DNA from: Paraspadella gotoi
Taxonomy: Eukaryota > Chaetognatha
Reading direction: 5' to 3'
Assembly (NCBI GenBank): GCA_051294375.1
Contig: CM119263.1
Coordinates: forward strand, 13,470,414 to 13,534,413
DNA length: 64,000 nucleotides
Shown here: positions 50,910 through 61,725 of the stretch, piece by piece
Layout: each line of letters begins with the position of its first letter
Position numbering within the stretch: the stretch's first letter is position 1
The notes under the pieces: generated by a model
The model's input: only the letters and a program-made list of their open reading frames with translations
What the model was told of the DNA's origin: nothing
Databases searched by the model: none
Made by a program: the position numbers and the translations under genes

Positions 50910-53825
50910 ATGGCTTCGCTCAATGATAAAGATTTTCCTCCATTAGCTTGCCCACGCGGACGCCGTTCTTGTCCGCCTTTTCGCAAAAATTATCTTTTGC
51001 CAAAGGTTAGTGTTAAATGGGGTTAAGCTATGTTTAAAATTAAACAAGTTAAAATATCTTATTGCCTATTAGACATTACTTAACTTTCGCTGACCGGGGT
51101 TGGTGGGTTTAGGGGTAATTAGGGTTAGGGTAATTGTGTTATAATTTTTTTAGAATTTTTTAAAAAATAAGTCTCATTGACGGGCTCGATCCCAATTTGA
51201 GGCAGGAAGGAAAGAAAGATGGCTCTTTAGTGCATGAACCTCGCCGTCGTCCACCTTCTAGTCGAAGCTGGTGTCAACGTGAACGCTGTTGATGCGTCAC
51301 TGCACACCGTGCTTATGGAGGCCGTCGGATTTAGTCCACTACTTGGTTAAAGCTAAGGCTGATGTCCGCGCGAAAAGAGAAGACATGAACGCGCTGAATC
51401 TCGCAGCTCAGAACGAATGCAATGATATTGTCGAATTCTTTGACATTGTGGATGGTTAGGGTTAGTGGGGTTGAGGGCAAAAGTATTTATGTAATAATTT
51501 TTATCCTTTTTTTAATAATTAGATTTTTTTATATTGTCATTGAAAAGAGGCCAAAATCCAAGTTCGTGTCAAATTTTACTTTTTTAAAAATATTTTTCTC
51601 TAGATTACCTCCAATTGGTTTCCGGGTCCGAGCAAGGAGATCGTCCTCTCAAGCATGGCCGACGAGGCCCGGACCGACGAGGCCAGGACCGTCGCCGAGA
51701 CCGAGACCGTCGCCGAGACTGAGACCGTCGCCGAGACCGAGACCGTCGCTCAGACCGAGACCGTCGCTCAGACCGAGACCGTCGCTCAGACCGAGACCGG
51801 CGCCGAGACCGAGACCGGGACCGAGACCGGCGCCGAGACCGAGACCGAGACCGGCGCCGAGACTGAAAAAGGCGCCGAGACCGACTCGCCAGCAAACGAC
51901 GACCGTGAAGTGCCTTCACCTGGGACATCTTCTGTGAGTTATTGAATAAAATAACAATAAAATAATATTATAAAAGTAATAATTTTATCAAAATATTTTT
52001 GGCACTTGGCTCTTTTTTCACCACCTTTGAACAATTTGTTTTTTTAAATTGTGCTTCTTGTGCAATGTGCATTAAAGCGTAGCAAAAATATTAAAATTAA
52101 GTTGAATCAAAATTTGAATAGTAGATCATGAACAGGCTTGTATTTTTAAATGAAAAAAACAATTTTATTTTTAAATTTTTGCATACGCCCATATTTATAC
52201 ATAATACTCGCCATAGAAAATGTTAAAATTTAATTTTTTTTTTTTCTTATTTTTGAAAGCAGATTCGAATTCCTCACGAAAAGTAGGTGAAAATCCTAAA
52301 AAAATGTTATAGTTAACTTATAATTTAATTAATATAAAAAATAGTTTTTTAATTTTTAGCAAACTTAATAAAATAATTTTTGATTTTTGATTTTTATGAG
52401 AAATTCGAATCTGCTTTCAAAACTATCTAAAAACTATTCTTAAATTTTGACATTTTCTATAGTAAGTACTATGTATAAATATGGGCGTAAGCAAAAATTG
52501 AGGAATTAAAAATAATTAATATTACATAGCAATGTTCTTTAGTACAAGACTGTTCATGAACAACTATTTGAATTTTGATCTGCAACTTTCACTATGCCCT
52601 AATGTGCATGGAGTAAAACCATCCGTTCATGACCACTAGGTATTATGTTTAATCCCGACCCAGTACCTATGGGAATTGTGAGTACAACTGTTAGCCAACT
52701 GGGTGGCGTGGCGACCCCCAAAGCTTCGTTCCTAAACCCAAGATCCGTTGAACTTTTCATGGCTTAATTTTGTTTTAGGGTCGACCGACCTTTGAGGATC
52801 AGAGAAGAAGCCACCGTAGTTACCGTTTAAGGTATGGTTGTGATAATTTTTGTCTCATATTTTTCAACATCTTTGCCTAATCTCCCTTGCCATCTCAATC
52901 GCCTTCAACCTCTCCTCTTTCTCTCTTCCTTTTTCTTGTCCTCCCATCTTTGTCATCCCCATCTTCTGAAATTACCTTGAGCATTGTCATATACAGTATG
53001 GCGTTTAAAAATAACAAAATATAACAAATCGAATAAGGTACATAGCTATTTTAGTGTAAATAAGTCTGTAGAATTCGATGGTGATAACCATTTTTTTGTA
53101 TAATTTTATCTTTCTTGTCGAAAATGACGATTTTTAATGAATATAAAATTTTCATAAAATAGCACAACCATTATAAGTTATGATAAATCAAATTATTAAA
53201 ATTTTATAAAATTTATATGAGCTTTTGAAATATAAAAATAAAGACTTATAAAAATATTTTGGTAAGTTTATTTCTAAATTTTATATTTTATAAAAAGTTA
53301 GCTATATTTATTAATAATTATTTGTAAAAATTAGGTTAAAGTTTCAAAATTTTATTTCTGGATATGCTGAAAAAATCGCCATTTTCGACAAAGAAGATGC
53401 AACTATACAAAAAACTATACAAAAAAATGGTTATCAACATCGAATTCTACTGACTTGATTACACTAAAATAGCCATGTACCTTATTCTATAGGTTATATT
53501 TTGTTATTTTTAAATGCCCTAATATACACAGTATACAGTATATGGTTTTTTAGGATGTCTCAAGGCCTATCTTCCAACGGATCTCAGTGTGGAATAATGC
53601 TCTTTAACCAACTCTGGCAGTAAGTTCATCTCTTACTAATACCCATTTGATGCTAAAACTTAATATTTTTGAAAATTGCTTAACAGACCGACGGTCGATT
53701 TTCGGAGTACCTGGAGCGTGCCACGTAAGGGACGTGGGGGACGTGGGAGTGGGACCAAAAGTCTCCCGGTGTGCTTTAAATGTCGTCAGAAAGGGCACAT
53801 AAGCCGATTCTGTCCAAATGTCTGA
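50910..53825 (+). CDS. Ankyrin / acidic-repeat / CCHC zinc-knuckle protein, six exons (one frameshift)
   Basis: Exons are 50910-51005 (starts MASLNDKDFPPL), 51231-51447, 51604-51933, 52779-52831, 53554-53619 and 53687-53825. Donors and acceptors are GT/AG and all junction phases agree, giving about 299 residues if one extra base near 51,336 is discounted. Exon 2 holds two degenerate ankyrin repeats (VHLLVEAGVNVNAVD; ALNLAAQNECNDIVEF). Exon 3 holds a tandem acidic TVAETE/TVAQTE repeat. Exon 6 is Gly/Arg-rich (KGRGGRGSG) and ends in a canonical zinc knuckle, CFKCRQKGHISRFC (C-x2-C-x4-H-x4-C), suggesting nucleic-acid binding. Introns 3 and 4 each contain a hAT-type foldback element. The frameshift means this is either a recent pseudogene or a base-calling error. 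No known family with this order is recognised, and a mobile-element origin is possible. Confidence 0.5.
51604..51933 (+). repeat. GAGACC-type minisatellite within exon 3
   Basis: Tandem 18-base units (GTCGCCGAGACCGAGACC and GCTCAG variants) at about 51688-51880. The minus strand reads as Arg-Ser repeats and another + frame as Pro-Arg repeats. I take the Thr-Glu-Ala frame as coding because it alone joins in phase to both neighbouring exons without stops. Confidence 0.8.
52073..52601. mobile_element. hAT-type foldback FB1, complete copy
   Basis: Long inverted arms (about 52073-52284 and 52390-52601) with termini TAAAGCGTAG and CTATGCCCTA (reverse complement TAGGGCATAG), flanked by the exact 8-bp duplication ATGTGCAT (52065-52072, 52602-52609). 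No coding sequence. Lies in intron 3 of the zinc-knuckle gene. Confidence 0.8.
52997..53521. mobile_element. hAT-type foldback FB2
   Basis: Inverted arms (about 52997-53138 and 53370-53521) with termini TATGGCGTTTAAAAATAAC and TAGGGCATTTAAAAATAAC. Target duplication ATATACAG (52989-52996) / ATATACAC (53522-53529), 7 of 8 matching. The arms differ from FB1. Lies in intron 4 of the zinc-knuckle gene. Confidence 0.72.
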
Positions 53826-54990
53826 TAGACTCATATGTCGCGATTATTCGCGGTCAACTCCGAGGAGTTCGTCACTATGATGACCTCCAAGTGAGACTGG
53901 GCCAAGTTACCTCCGGCATGCGGGCGTCTTCGAGAAAAGGTCCCTCGTTTGCGTGAAGAAACAATGATTTCCGATTCCTCGATTCCATTATTCGTACTCT
54001 AATCGTAACTACTATCTATTTTTTTATATCTCTCATATAACCTTGGTCAGACTTTTTTTTTCGTTTTTATAACTTTAAAGAATGAAAAAACTTTTCTCTC
54101 CCTTTCGTTTTTCCGCCTACTCGCTCTCCATATCGTAAATGTATAAACATTTAAGATCGAATACCAAATTATAAATATTTAGCGTGAATATTCATTTACT
54201 CACCTGACACCCTTTTTTTAATGGCCGTTATTGTTTTTAATGTATTTGTCACGCAAGGCTGATGCGGTGACTCTTGTATGTTTCTGTACGTCAGTATCTG
54301 CAACTACATTTTTCTGATGTTAGGTTTATTTTTGTTAGTCGGGACAAAACTGAGATATTGAAAAAAGGTTAAATAAAATAATAAAGGTAAAATTTTGCTT
54401 CTGCTGACCGGGGTAAAGTTAACCTATAATTAACACGTAGGAAATATATACTTGTTTATTTCTGCCACGTAGAGATCTCTCCCAATTTTAGAACGGCATG
54501 TCACCGTTTCAATTTATGTAAAACAGTACGCCCTGTTATCATGATAATACTGTCTCTAAAACTTAAAGATCTCATCTTAACTGACTAAACTTTACTTTCT
54601 ACTTGAGGAAATTGTTTCATTGGTAAACTGTTATTGAGATTATTATTAATTTCTAGTATTATTTTATGGCAAACCTCTCCCTTGCCTTCTCGATTAGCAT
54701 TGTTGCCGATTTGCTTTGACTTTTAGTCATGTGCTTAAATTTCACCAACTGTGCCATATAAGGAAATAAAAAGTTTCATTTTTTATACATGCCTGGTCTA
54801 TTATAGGGCTATTGATTTATTTACGACTTTGGCCGCTGGAAATTTTAAATTACAATTTAAAAAACTGTTACTATCCCCATGACAAGTTTTTTTAACTTTG
54901 AAATGTGTACTATTTCCCTGCAAATAATTATAAAATTTCCTTTCTTCCAGATACTCTCTCTTTCTCTATTGGTACACCCTCTTCTACTCT
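53826..54990. other. No recognisable gene
   Basis: AT-rich sequence. A TTTTGCTTCTGCTGACCGGGG motif at 54393-54413 belongs to a set of five dispersed matches. Nothing else recognised. Confidence 0.4.
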
Positions 54991-55020
54991 TCAACTCTGC
55001 CTTAATTCCATTCTCTCCAG

Positions 55021-55170
55021 ATGGAGTTCCCCGATTCTCCCGTTGCCACCAACGTTGAAGGCCCCTTCATTGTTGTCGACGCGATCCATGTCGCTCCCGT
55101 TTTGAGCCATGGACAAAAAGAAGTCGAGGATTCTGACTGCCGCTTTTATTTTCTTATTGAAAGAATATAA
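55021..55170 (+). CDS. Hypothetical 49-residue exon or small ORF
   Basis: Directly after a strong acceptor (CCATTCTCTCCAG), an ATG opens a 49-codon frame ending in TAA at 55168. It starts MEFPDSPVATNVEGPFIVVD, and the whole looks like ordinary protein (acidic, no repeats). It may be a last exon or a short ORF after a 5' UTR intron. No upstream partner was identified and no family is recognised. Confidence 0.35.
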   Translation: MEFPDSPVATNVEGPFIVVDAIHVAPVLSHGQKEVEDSDCRFYFLIERI

Positions 55171-55555
55171 AAAAAAATTTTAAGCGAGATTTTCGCCGAG
55201 ACGAGCTAACTTTGTTACATTATCTACTTTTTGTCCGTTCAAGAGTGACGCCCAAAAAATGCGTTCTCATCGAATGAATAGGTTTTAAATTTGCCTAACT
55301 TATTAATTTCTTAGCTAAGTCCTCTTATATAAACAATTAAATGAAGCAGTAACTGGGAATTTTTACGATATAAAATAATCATTCAAGATAGTAATGAATA
55401 TGCTCATTGCTCAAGACAGCATCTTAAATTATTTTTTGTAAAATTTTACTTTCGCCAATCAGGGTTTTTTCGTCTTTTGAAAAAACACTTGAAAGTACTT
55501 TAAAATTACTTTGAAAAAATGTTAAAAAATTATTATGAAGTGACCGAGAGGAGAG

Positions 55556-55922
55556 AGGGTCGCCATGCCTCTGTGTGTGTGGATTGCTCAGTTGGTCTGG
55601 GAGATTTTTTCCATCAGTTGCCTTGCTTTTCGGAACTTCGAATCCGGTGGGAGGCTTGCTACCGGTGGTTTAACCGGCCCGTCACTCGTTTTGCAAGGAC
55701 TGTTCCGTTCAGGGGTAGGGTTCGGAGATTAAGCATTGGCCCAGTGCGCTATTACGGCGCTGATGGAAATTGTATCCAACGACGTAATTACCTAATTACT
55801 GGTAAAGTCTTTTATGTACAATTATGATCATTGAATTTTTAGTTTTTATCGAGCCAGGCGGGCAAAGCCCGTCCTGGCTAGATTTTGATTCGGTTTAGCT
55901 TTCGGTCACGCTTTTTTGCAAT
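55556..55922 (+). mobile_element. tRNA-like SINE ending in hairpin repeat (copy 2)
   Basis: TGCTCAGTTGG (55585-55595) and ACTTCGAATCC (55635-55645) resemble pol III A and B boxes at tRNA spacing. The unit runs on to TTTTTATCGAGCCAGGCGGGC, a hairpin (AGCCAGG-CGGGC-AAA-GCCCG-TCCTGGCT, 55852-55880) and TCACGCTTTTTTGCAAT. The hairpin end recurs at 47426-47542. That head and tail belong to one element is inferred. Confidence 0.45.
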
Positions 55923-56269
55923 CATGGCTTCTGAAAGTGTGATATCATAGGGAGTTGAAATTTTATATATGGCTTCTAATCATCAAGATCTTTAAAATTC
56001 TCATGTTTCATATCAATATTCGTATTTGTTTGTTTTATTTACAAAACAAAAACGTTTTAATTATATGTCGCTCTCTCTCTCTCTTTTTTAAATATATGTC
56101 GCTCTCTCTTTCTCTATTTTTCTCCGTCACTGCTTCTTCTGATTTGTCTAAAAACGAGTTCCGGCACTGCAGCGTCTGTCCAGCTTCTCTCTCTCTCTCT
56201 CTTTTTTTTTTTTTTTTTTTTTACAAAAATTTTTTTAAATATTAATGTGGGCTCACTAATGTAAAAAAC

Positions 56270-56365
56270 GATGCCGCGAATAGTGTGTGAACAGGGTGCG
56301 AACAGGGTACGAACCCGGGTCCTTTGGGTAGAGAAGAGCTCACGCTACGTCCGGCGCCATAGGTA
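56270..56365 (-). mobile_element. tRNA-like pol III promoter (SINE head), reverse
   Basis: Reverse complement shows TAGCGTGAGCTC (A box, 56336-56347) and GGTTCGTACCC (B box, 56305-56315). No cloverleaf with an anticodon arm is evident. Confidence 0.45.
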
Positions 56366-56495
56366 CTGTTGATTCTTTGACGAGTAAAAACTTCACTTCA
56401 AAAACAAAGTAAAAACGAAAAACAAAGTAAAACTAATAGCGCTTTTCACTTTTTGGAAACATTTTAAATAAAACCAATAAAAACAATTCGAAGAA

Positions 56496-56550
56496 AAACA
56501 GCCTTTATCAGTTCGGATGAAGGCTATCACCATAGTCAAAACTTCTGTTA
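56496..56550 (+). mobile_element. Decayed hammerhead foldback, element D
   Basis: AGCCTTTATCAG-TTC-GGATGAAGGCT is an inverted pair like the centre of element C. The right side reads CGGATGA, then stem II GGCTA/TAGTC, then AAAAC, a mutated CUGAUGA-stem-GAAAC. U4 and G12 are changed, so it should be inactive. Confidence 0.4.
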
Positions 56551-56825
56551 TAATGAAAATGTGCTTTTGTAGATTCTAAGCTCACACTCTTATATAACAT
56601 CTCTTATGCTGTAGAGATATGGCGTTACCATATCTATTATTTTGTTTTGCCATTTCTTTGCCTTTTTGATAGATTTCGCTTTTTACTTTGGAGATTTCAC
56701 TCCTCTTTCTTTTCTTTACCAGATATGTAGGTCTATTATAGAGACACTAGACTTTCTACCCTGTCTGTAAACGGTCACCAGTCACGTCACTTCACCATTT
56801 TCGTCACCATTACGATGTCCTTTAC
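56551..56825. other. No recognisable gene
   Basis: AT-rich; nothing recognised. Confidence 0.4.
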
Positions 56826-56827
56826 AG

Positions 56828-57126
56828 TGAGCCTCTGACATGGCCCAAGAGCCTACCATTAGACTTTGTCACAGACTTGAGGGCAAACTCGTGGATGGAC
56901 ATGTGGTCACCATCCTTCGGACCACACTCATGTGACGACTTCGCCGACCACCCTCGCGGCGATGCCCACCAGCGACTGCGAGCTACTTCATCTCCGTGAT
57001 GGCGCTCGCCCACCGGCGCCAAGCATCGCCGCGCCAATTTCTGGAGGCGACTTCGAGGGATGTCTGGAACGACCTACTTCCGTAGCGACAACAGGATGAG
57101 GGAGATGCAGAGGAGTGCCGCCCAAG
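56828..57126 (+). pseudogene. Exon-like GC-rich island with internal frame change
   Basis: After TCCTTTACAG a + frame reads EPLTWPKSLPLDFVTDL and on to a TGA near 56996. An overlapping frame continues through APSIAAPISGGDFEGC to about 57095. A minus frame is open too. Composition is coding-like but the frame changes, so I treat it as a probable broken exon of unknown family. Confidence 0.25.
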
Positions 57127-57129
57127 TAT

Positions 57130-57957
57130 GTTGACATATACTTTCACTATAATCATTTTCAATTTGAATAAATTTCAATTCTTCATTTAATCTATTAATT
57201 TTTTAAAGTTATTTTTATCTCAGATGTCACTTGTATTATTGTTGTACAATGCTAAATGTGACTTAAAATTCTATTTTCTATTTAAAATTGCCCATATTTT
57301 CATTTCTCTTCATGACATTTACTCTTATGTTTCCTACTTCAACTGTCCTCACCCCTCACCTTTCATTATTCTACATTGGATACTCTATTTCACTCTGTCA
57401 ATTTCTCTTTCTTTCTCTACATAATTCACTAAGTTCCGGGGATTTCATTTGTTGTTAATGATAAATAATCTACGTTTGTTAACAACTTTTACTTCTTCCA
57501 TCGGTTCGTTTATTTCATGTAAGTTAAAATAATAGCTTGATGTTTAAGACGAGTTATGTATTATGCAATTCTATAACTTTTGAATTTTAATTCTTTCTTA
57601 TAATAACAAATAATAATTAAAGTAATATTTCATTCATATTTGTTTAGAAGATAAGATACCATAAGATATTTAATGTGGAATTTTCTGCATACTTATCGTG
57701 ATCACCTGAAAGCAAAAACACATAATTCATGAAATATGTACTAATTTTTGTTAATAATTTGTAGACTTGTAAGATAAATTAGTAAATACTCCTTATGCAT
57801 ATGTTTCATACTTGTGTTATTACGTGTTATTAAGTGATCAGAAATTAAATACTATGGCAATGGGAGGATTGCCTGTAATTTTATTTTCCTTGATACTTGT
57901 AACCAAAAGTCACTGGCATCACACCTTGAACTTGATGGTTCTTGTTCTATTTTTTTA
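57130..57957. other. No recognisable gene
   Basis: AT-rich; nothing recognised. Confidence 0.4.
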
Positions 57958-57958
57958 G

Positions 57959-58631
57959 ATACTGCGTCTTACGTCAGTGGCACATCCTCATTTGCTCCAT
58001 CTGCGTCCTCTCCTACGTCGACGGCGCCATCCCCTGCTCCATCCCCTGCTCCATCCCCTGCTCCATGAAATTCGACGTCATATTCTGCTCAGTCGGCGTT
58101 GTGGGCTTTAGCTTTGCTGTCAAAGAACGAGTGAAATGGAAGAGTTGCAACATATTTGGTCAGGAATTGACGAAATTGAGGGTGAGTTTAAATAGGGAAG
58201 TAGAGCGGAATAGAGAAAAAAGAGAATATTGAGTAAACTTCTAGATAGAATACAGCACCCCTTTCCTTACTTCCCACCCTCAGAGGTCTCTGTAAATCCT
58301 TTGAGAAAAGCGATGGGAGTGAACACTGAACATGTCCTTCCGTCTGACGTCCGCCGAATAAAGTCGCCTTATCGGAATTTTTAAGGTTTTATTTCATTGT
58401 CAATTGGCTTTTAATATATGTTGTATTATATATTTTTGTAGTTTGTTTTAATTGAAATTCTCTCAATCTCTTTTTTCCATGGTCTAAACTGTTGTCAATA
58501 TATGCCAAACTGTTTTCTCCCCAGGTTTCGATGGTTTAACCGATGACAACATTTACTTCAATCACAATCCATTCATTCATACCTGGCTACTTCGTGCTGC
58601 TCCGCCAGATACTAAAGAGGAAGCGCAATAA
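57959..58631 (+). CDS. Hypothetical two-exon gene fragment with PSPAP repeat
   Basis: After acceptor CTATTTTTTTAG a frame is Ser/Pro-rich and ends PSPAPSPAPSPAP then TGA (58066-58068). After frame changes, an ATG at 58136 reads MEELQHIWSGIDEIE to a GTGAGT donor (58182). That joins in phase to exon 58525-58631 (acceptor TTCTCCCCAG), which starts GFDGLTDDNIYFNHNPFIHT and ends at TAA. The second part is a clean 50-residue product. The first is either a separate frame or a frameshifted upstream part of the same gene. Family not recognised. Confidence 0.35.
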
Positions 58632-59604
58632 AAGGTAGATATAGAAGGAAGAAAGGGATAATACAAAAATGGTCCTGATTTTATTAGTTTTTCATTTTAC
58701 GGTTTTTCTTAAAATTTGATGGTTTTGTTGAAATTAGGTAGTTCTATAAAACCAACTTTGCTTTCTCCAGATAAGTTTATTAGTTTTTTCCTATGTAATC
58801 TTCATTCGCGAAATATCTGTTTTGTTGAAAATGATGAAAAATGCTTCTTGAAATTAAGTAAAGATGCTTTATAATTTGTTTAATAATTTGCTACTAATTC
58901 CCCTCTTTCGTTTCCCTTCAGGGTCCAAGGCTGTTCATGTTAACCCGTTTTCTCTCTAATTCTAAATAATGCTTCACTTACAAAAACGACGTCGCTGTCC
59001 AGTGTCCATGCGTCAACACTTGATGATTAGCCAAAGCAACAGTCACCAATTTTTTGCTGTAACGGCCCAGTTGTCCGCCTTCCGTAATTGGCGCAGCCCT
59101 CTTTAAACACATGATTATTGCATACTATTCCTGTGTCGACATGATTGAAGGCGAGGGCATTGGAAATGAAAAAGATCTTTTTATTTCATAAATTAAATAA
59201 GCTTGGGATTACTTTTCCAGCAATCAGTTTTGTTTATTGCCAATGAACTTATGTCTTACTGTCTTAGGAGTACAAATTGTGAATCCTTTCCATGCGAGTT
59301 TTCATTAGGCATGGATAAAACTACGTCTTTTAATAAATAATGATCATGGAATTTAGAAGAATCAGCTGTTATTTAAAAAGCTTTATTTTGACTCATTGTT
59401 CATTAATTTTATTACTCATCTGTTGGTTATGATAACTGGACTGCTTATTAAAATTATCATCATTGTGTTGTTTAATGATTAGCATAGGCCTGAGAAAATT
59501 TAATAATTGATTTGTGACATTAAGTTTGGTATTCGTCGTTCTCATCATAAGCATGTCTAAAATGTGAAAAAGAAAAATCAAGTAAGGACTTGTGCAAAAA
59601 AAGG
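58632..59604. other. No clear gene
   Basis: AT-rich. A short exon-like frame follows TTCCCTTCAG at 58920 and stops within 13 codons. Nothing else recognised. Confidence 0.35.
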
Positions 59605-59612
59605 ATATGTAG

Positions 59613-60194
59613 TAAGGCGTAGTGAAAGTTGCAGATCAAAATTTGAATAGTTCATGAACAGTCTTGTACTAAAAAATATTGATATATAAAAAAAAAATTT
59701 TAGTTTCTTAATTTTTGTATATGTCCATATTTATACATAGTACTTGCTATAGAAAATGTTAAAATTTTAAAATAATTTTTTTTAGTTTTATAGGCAGATT
59801 AGAATTCCTTATAAAAAGTTGATAAAAAAATATAAATCTTAATCAAAAATTATTTTATTAAGTTAGCTAAAAATTAAAAAACTATATTTTTTATATTAAA
59901 ATTAGATTATAAGTTAACTATAACAGTTTTTTAGGATTTTGACCCACCTAATGAAATAATTTTCTAATAATTTTCCTTTTATTAACTTTTCATGAAGAAT
60001 TCGAATCTGCTTTCAAAAATAAGAAAAAAACATTTTGAAATTTTCTATGGTGAGTGCTATGTATAAATATGGGCGAATGCAAAAATAAAAAATAATTTTT
60101 TTTTTATTTAAAAATGTTAACAGGTACAAGCTTGTTCATGATCTACTATTTTGATTTTGATTCAACTTGATTTTAATATTTTTGCTATGCTTTA
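59613..60194. mobile_element. hAT-type foldback FB1, complete copy
   Basis: Termini TAAGGCGTAG and CTATGCTTTA, arms about 59613-59824 and 59975-60194, and exact 8-bp duplication ATATGTAG (59605-59612, 60195-60202). Same family as 52073-52601. Confidence 0.8.
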
Positions 60195-60202
60195 ATATGT
60201 AG

Positions 60203-61180
60203 TATCTTTTATGTTAGCTGACTTAAGCTTAAATGATGATGATGATTATAAGGGAAGAATGGTTAATGATTACAGTAAACTTTAATGATGATCGTGCTCT
60301 GAGATGATCGAGCGGTCACATTGGTTAGTTTTCTTTAACATTTCTTTAAGAGAAAGAATATACAGAAGTCTTCATATTATAAAAAGAGTACCCATTTTTT
60401 GTGACCAGAATCGGTTCCTACCTAACTACCTTCATGAAATTTTACATTTATAGTTTTTATGACGATATAAATGGAACTATCGAGGCAAATTTTGACCTCC
60501 CAGTATATCCACTGTTTTTATGAAAATTTGCAAAATTACTTGTTTAGACTGGATTTTCATTTAAAAAAGTAACTATAATTTCGTATTCGAGTACTAGCAA
60601 AGCAACCGTCTGTCGGTCTGTCCACTTATATTAAATATGCTCGGATGATACTTCAATTTAGTTCATATTCATTGAGACTGTAAAGTATCATTAATGTGCA
60701 TAAGTATCATACTTGTGTGGTCACGTGATTTCCTTAAAAAGCGACATGACCCGAGACACAATCACCGTGACTTTTCCCGTAACTACATCCCTTTTAACCG
60801 TAAATGAGCCTTCGAGAAGCGATCGCCCTGACGGAGTTACGGCGAGTAACGGGTTTACTCGATATATTATATATATTTTATATTGTTTCATAAACAGAAT
60901 AGTAAAATGTAATATATTTAAAGTAATATTCTTATAAAATAAATTTTAAAAATAATTTTTTTTACACTTTTAATTCTTCATAAAAAGTTAAATCAAAAAT
61001 ATAAAACATGTTAACAAAAATTTAAAAAAATATTTTAAAATTTAATGATTTTATAAGGATATTACTACATAAATAATTAAATTTACTATACTGTTATGCT
61101 AAAAAATTTTTTTAAAGGCTTTAGAATTCATTAATTAATAATTATATATCCATAAGCAACAAAAAAATAATGTTAAAAAA
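60203..61180. other. Mostly AT-rich; one short exon-like frame
   Basis: At 60713-60860 a + frame (DMTRDTITVTFPVTTSLLTV...) has ordinary protein composition but no recognisable family or clear splice sites. Sequence at 60940-60995 resembles an FB1 arm. Otherwise AT-rich. Confidence 0.3.
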
Positions 61181-61189
61181 ATAACGCAC

Positions 61190-61599
61190 CACTACAGCGA
61201 TCGCCGCTCATTTAAATACGAATAATCGGCGACGTCGCGGAACATTGAGGCCCCGGGCGTTGAAACGAATGAAAGGCGGCGCCCATCGTTCTCATTTACA
61301 CCCTGCGGCCTTTCCCGTGATCCACGCCATCCCCCGTTACCCGTAATTAAAATAGCGTCAGTGTCGGACAGTCTCGATTTGTCTCGGTATCCATCAAAGC
61401 ACGGCGCTGCCTCGATCAACGTCGGGAATCTCAAATCTGCGTTTAATGGTCGGCCGTGACCGCTGCCTCAACCCTGGTCTATCGTAAGACCATGCCGGTC
61501 GTTGCCCCCACCAACCCGGATATCCTGGCGGTGAAGGCAGGGGCGGCGAGAGAAATGGTGGGCCCCCCTGGTGTTGGTATGGAGGTATATTTGAGGTAG
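61190..61599 (+). pseudogene. GC-rich exon-like island
   Basis: The clearest frame is 61447-61599 (+), which includes TMPVVAPTNPDILAVKAGAA and ends in TAG. An ATG lies at 61492. A minus frame over 61192-61434 (starts MRFPTLIEAAPCFDGYRDKS) is also open, so the strand of the left part is unclear. No family recognised. Element C begins directly to the right. Confidence 0.25.
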
Positions 61600-61643
61600 A
61601 AAATGAAATGTTTGTTTACGTACGAGTTTTATAAAGAAACAAA

Positions 61644-61690
61644 TTTTGGACATGTTTCAGCTTCAATGTAAGCCATCATCAGTGCAAAAA
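61644..61690 (-). ncRNA. Hammerhead ribozyme, element C left
   Basis: Minus strand: CTGATGA (61682-61676), stem II GGCTT/AAGCT with a six-base loop, then GAAACATGTC. All invariant core bases are present. Predicted cleavage falls between 61649 and 61648. Stem I pairs TTTTG with CAAAA only if a CA bulge is allowed. Confidence 0.55.
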
Positions 61691-61725
61691 CGAATTGATT
61701 TGTGAAACAAATATTTTTACCGACT

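Noticed and set aside
51605-51928. Antisense Arg-Ser-rich (SR-protein-like) frame
   Set aside because: It mirrors the GAGACC minisatellite. The + strand acidic frame joins in phase to both neighbouring exons.
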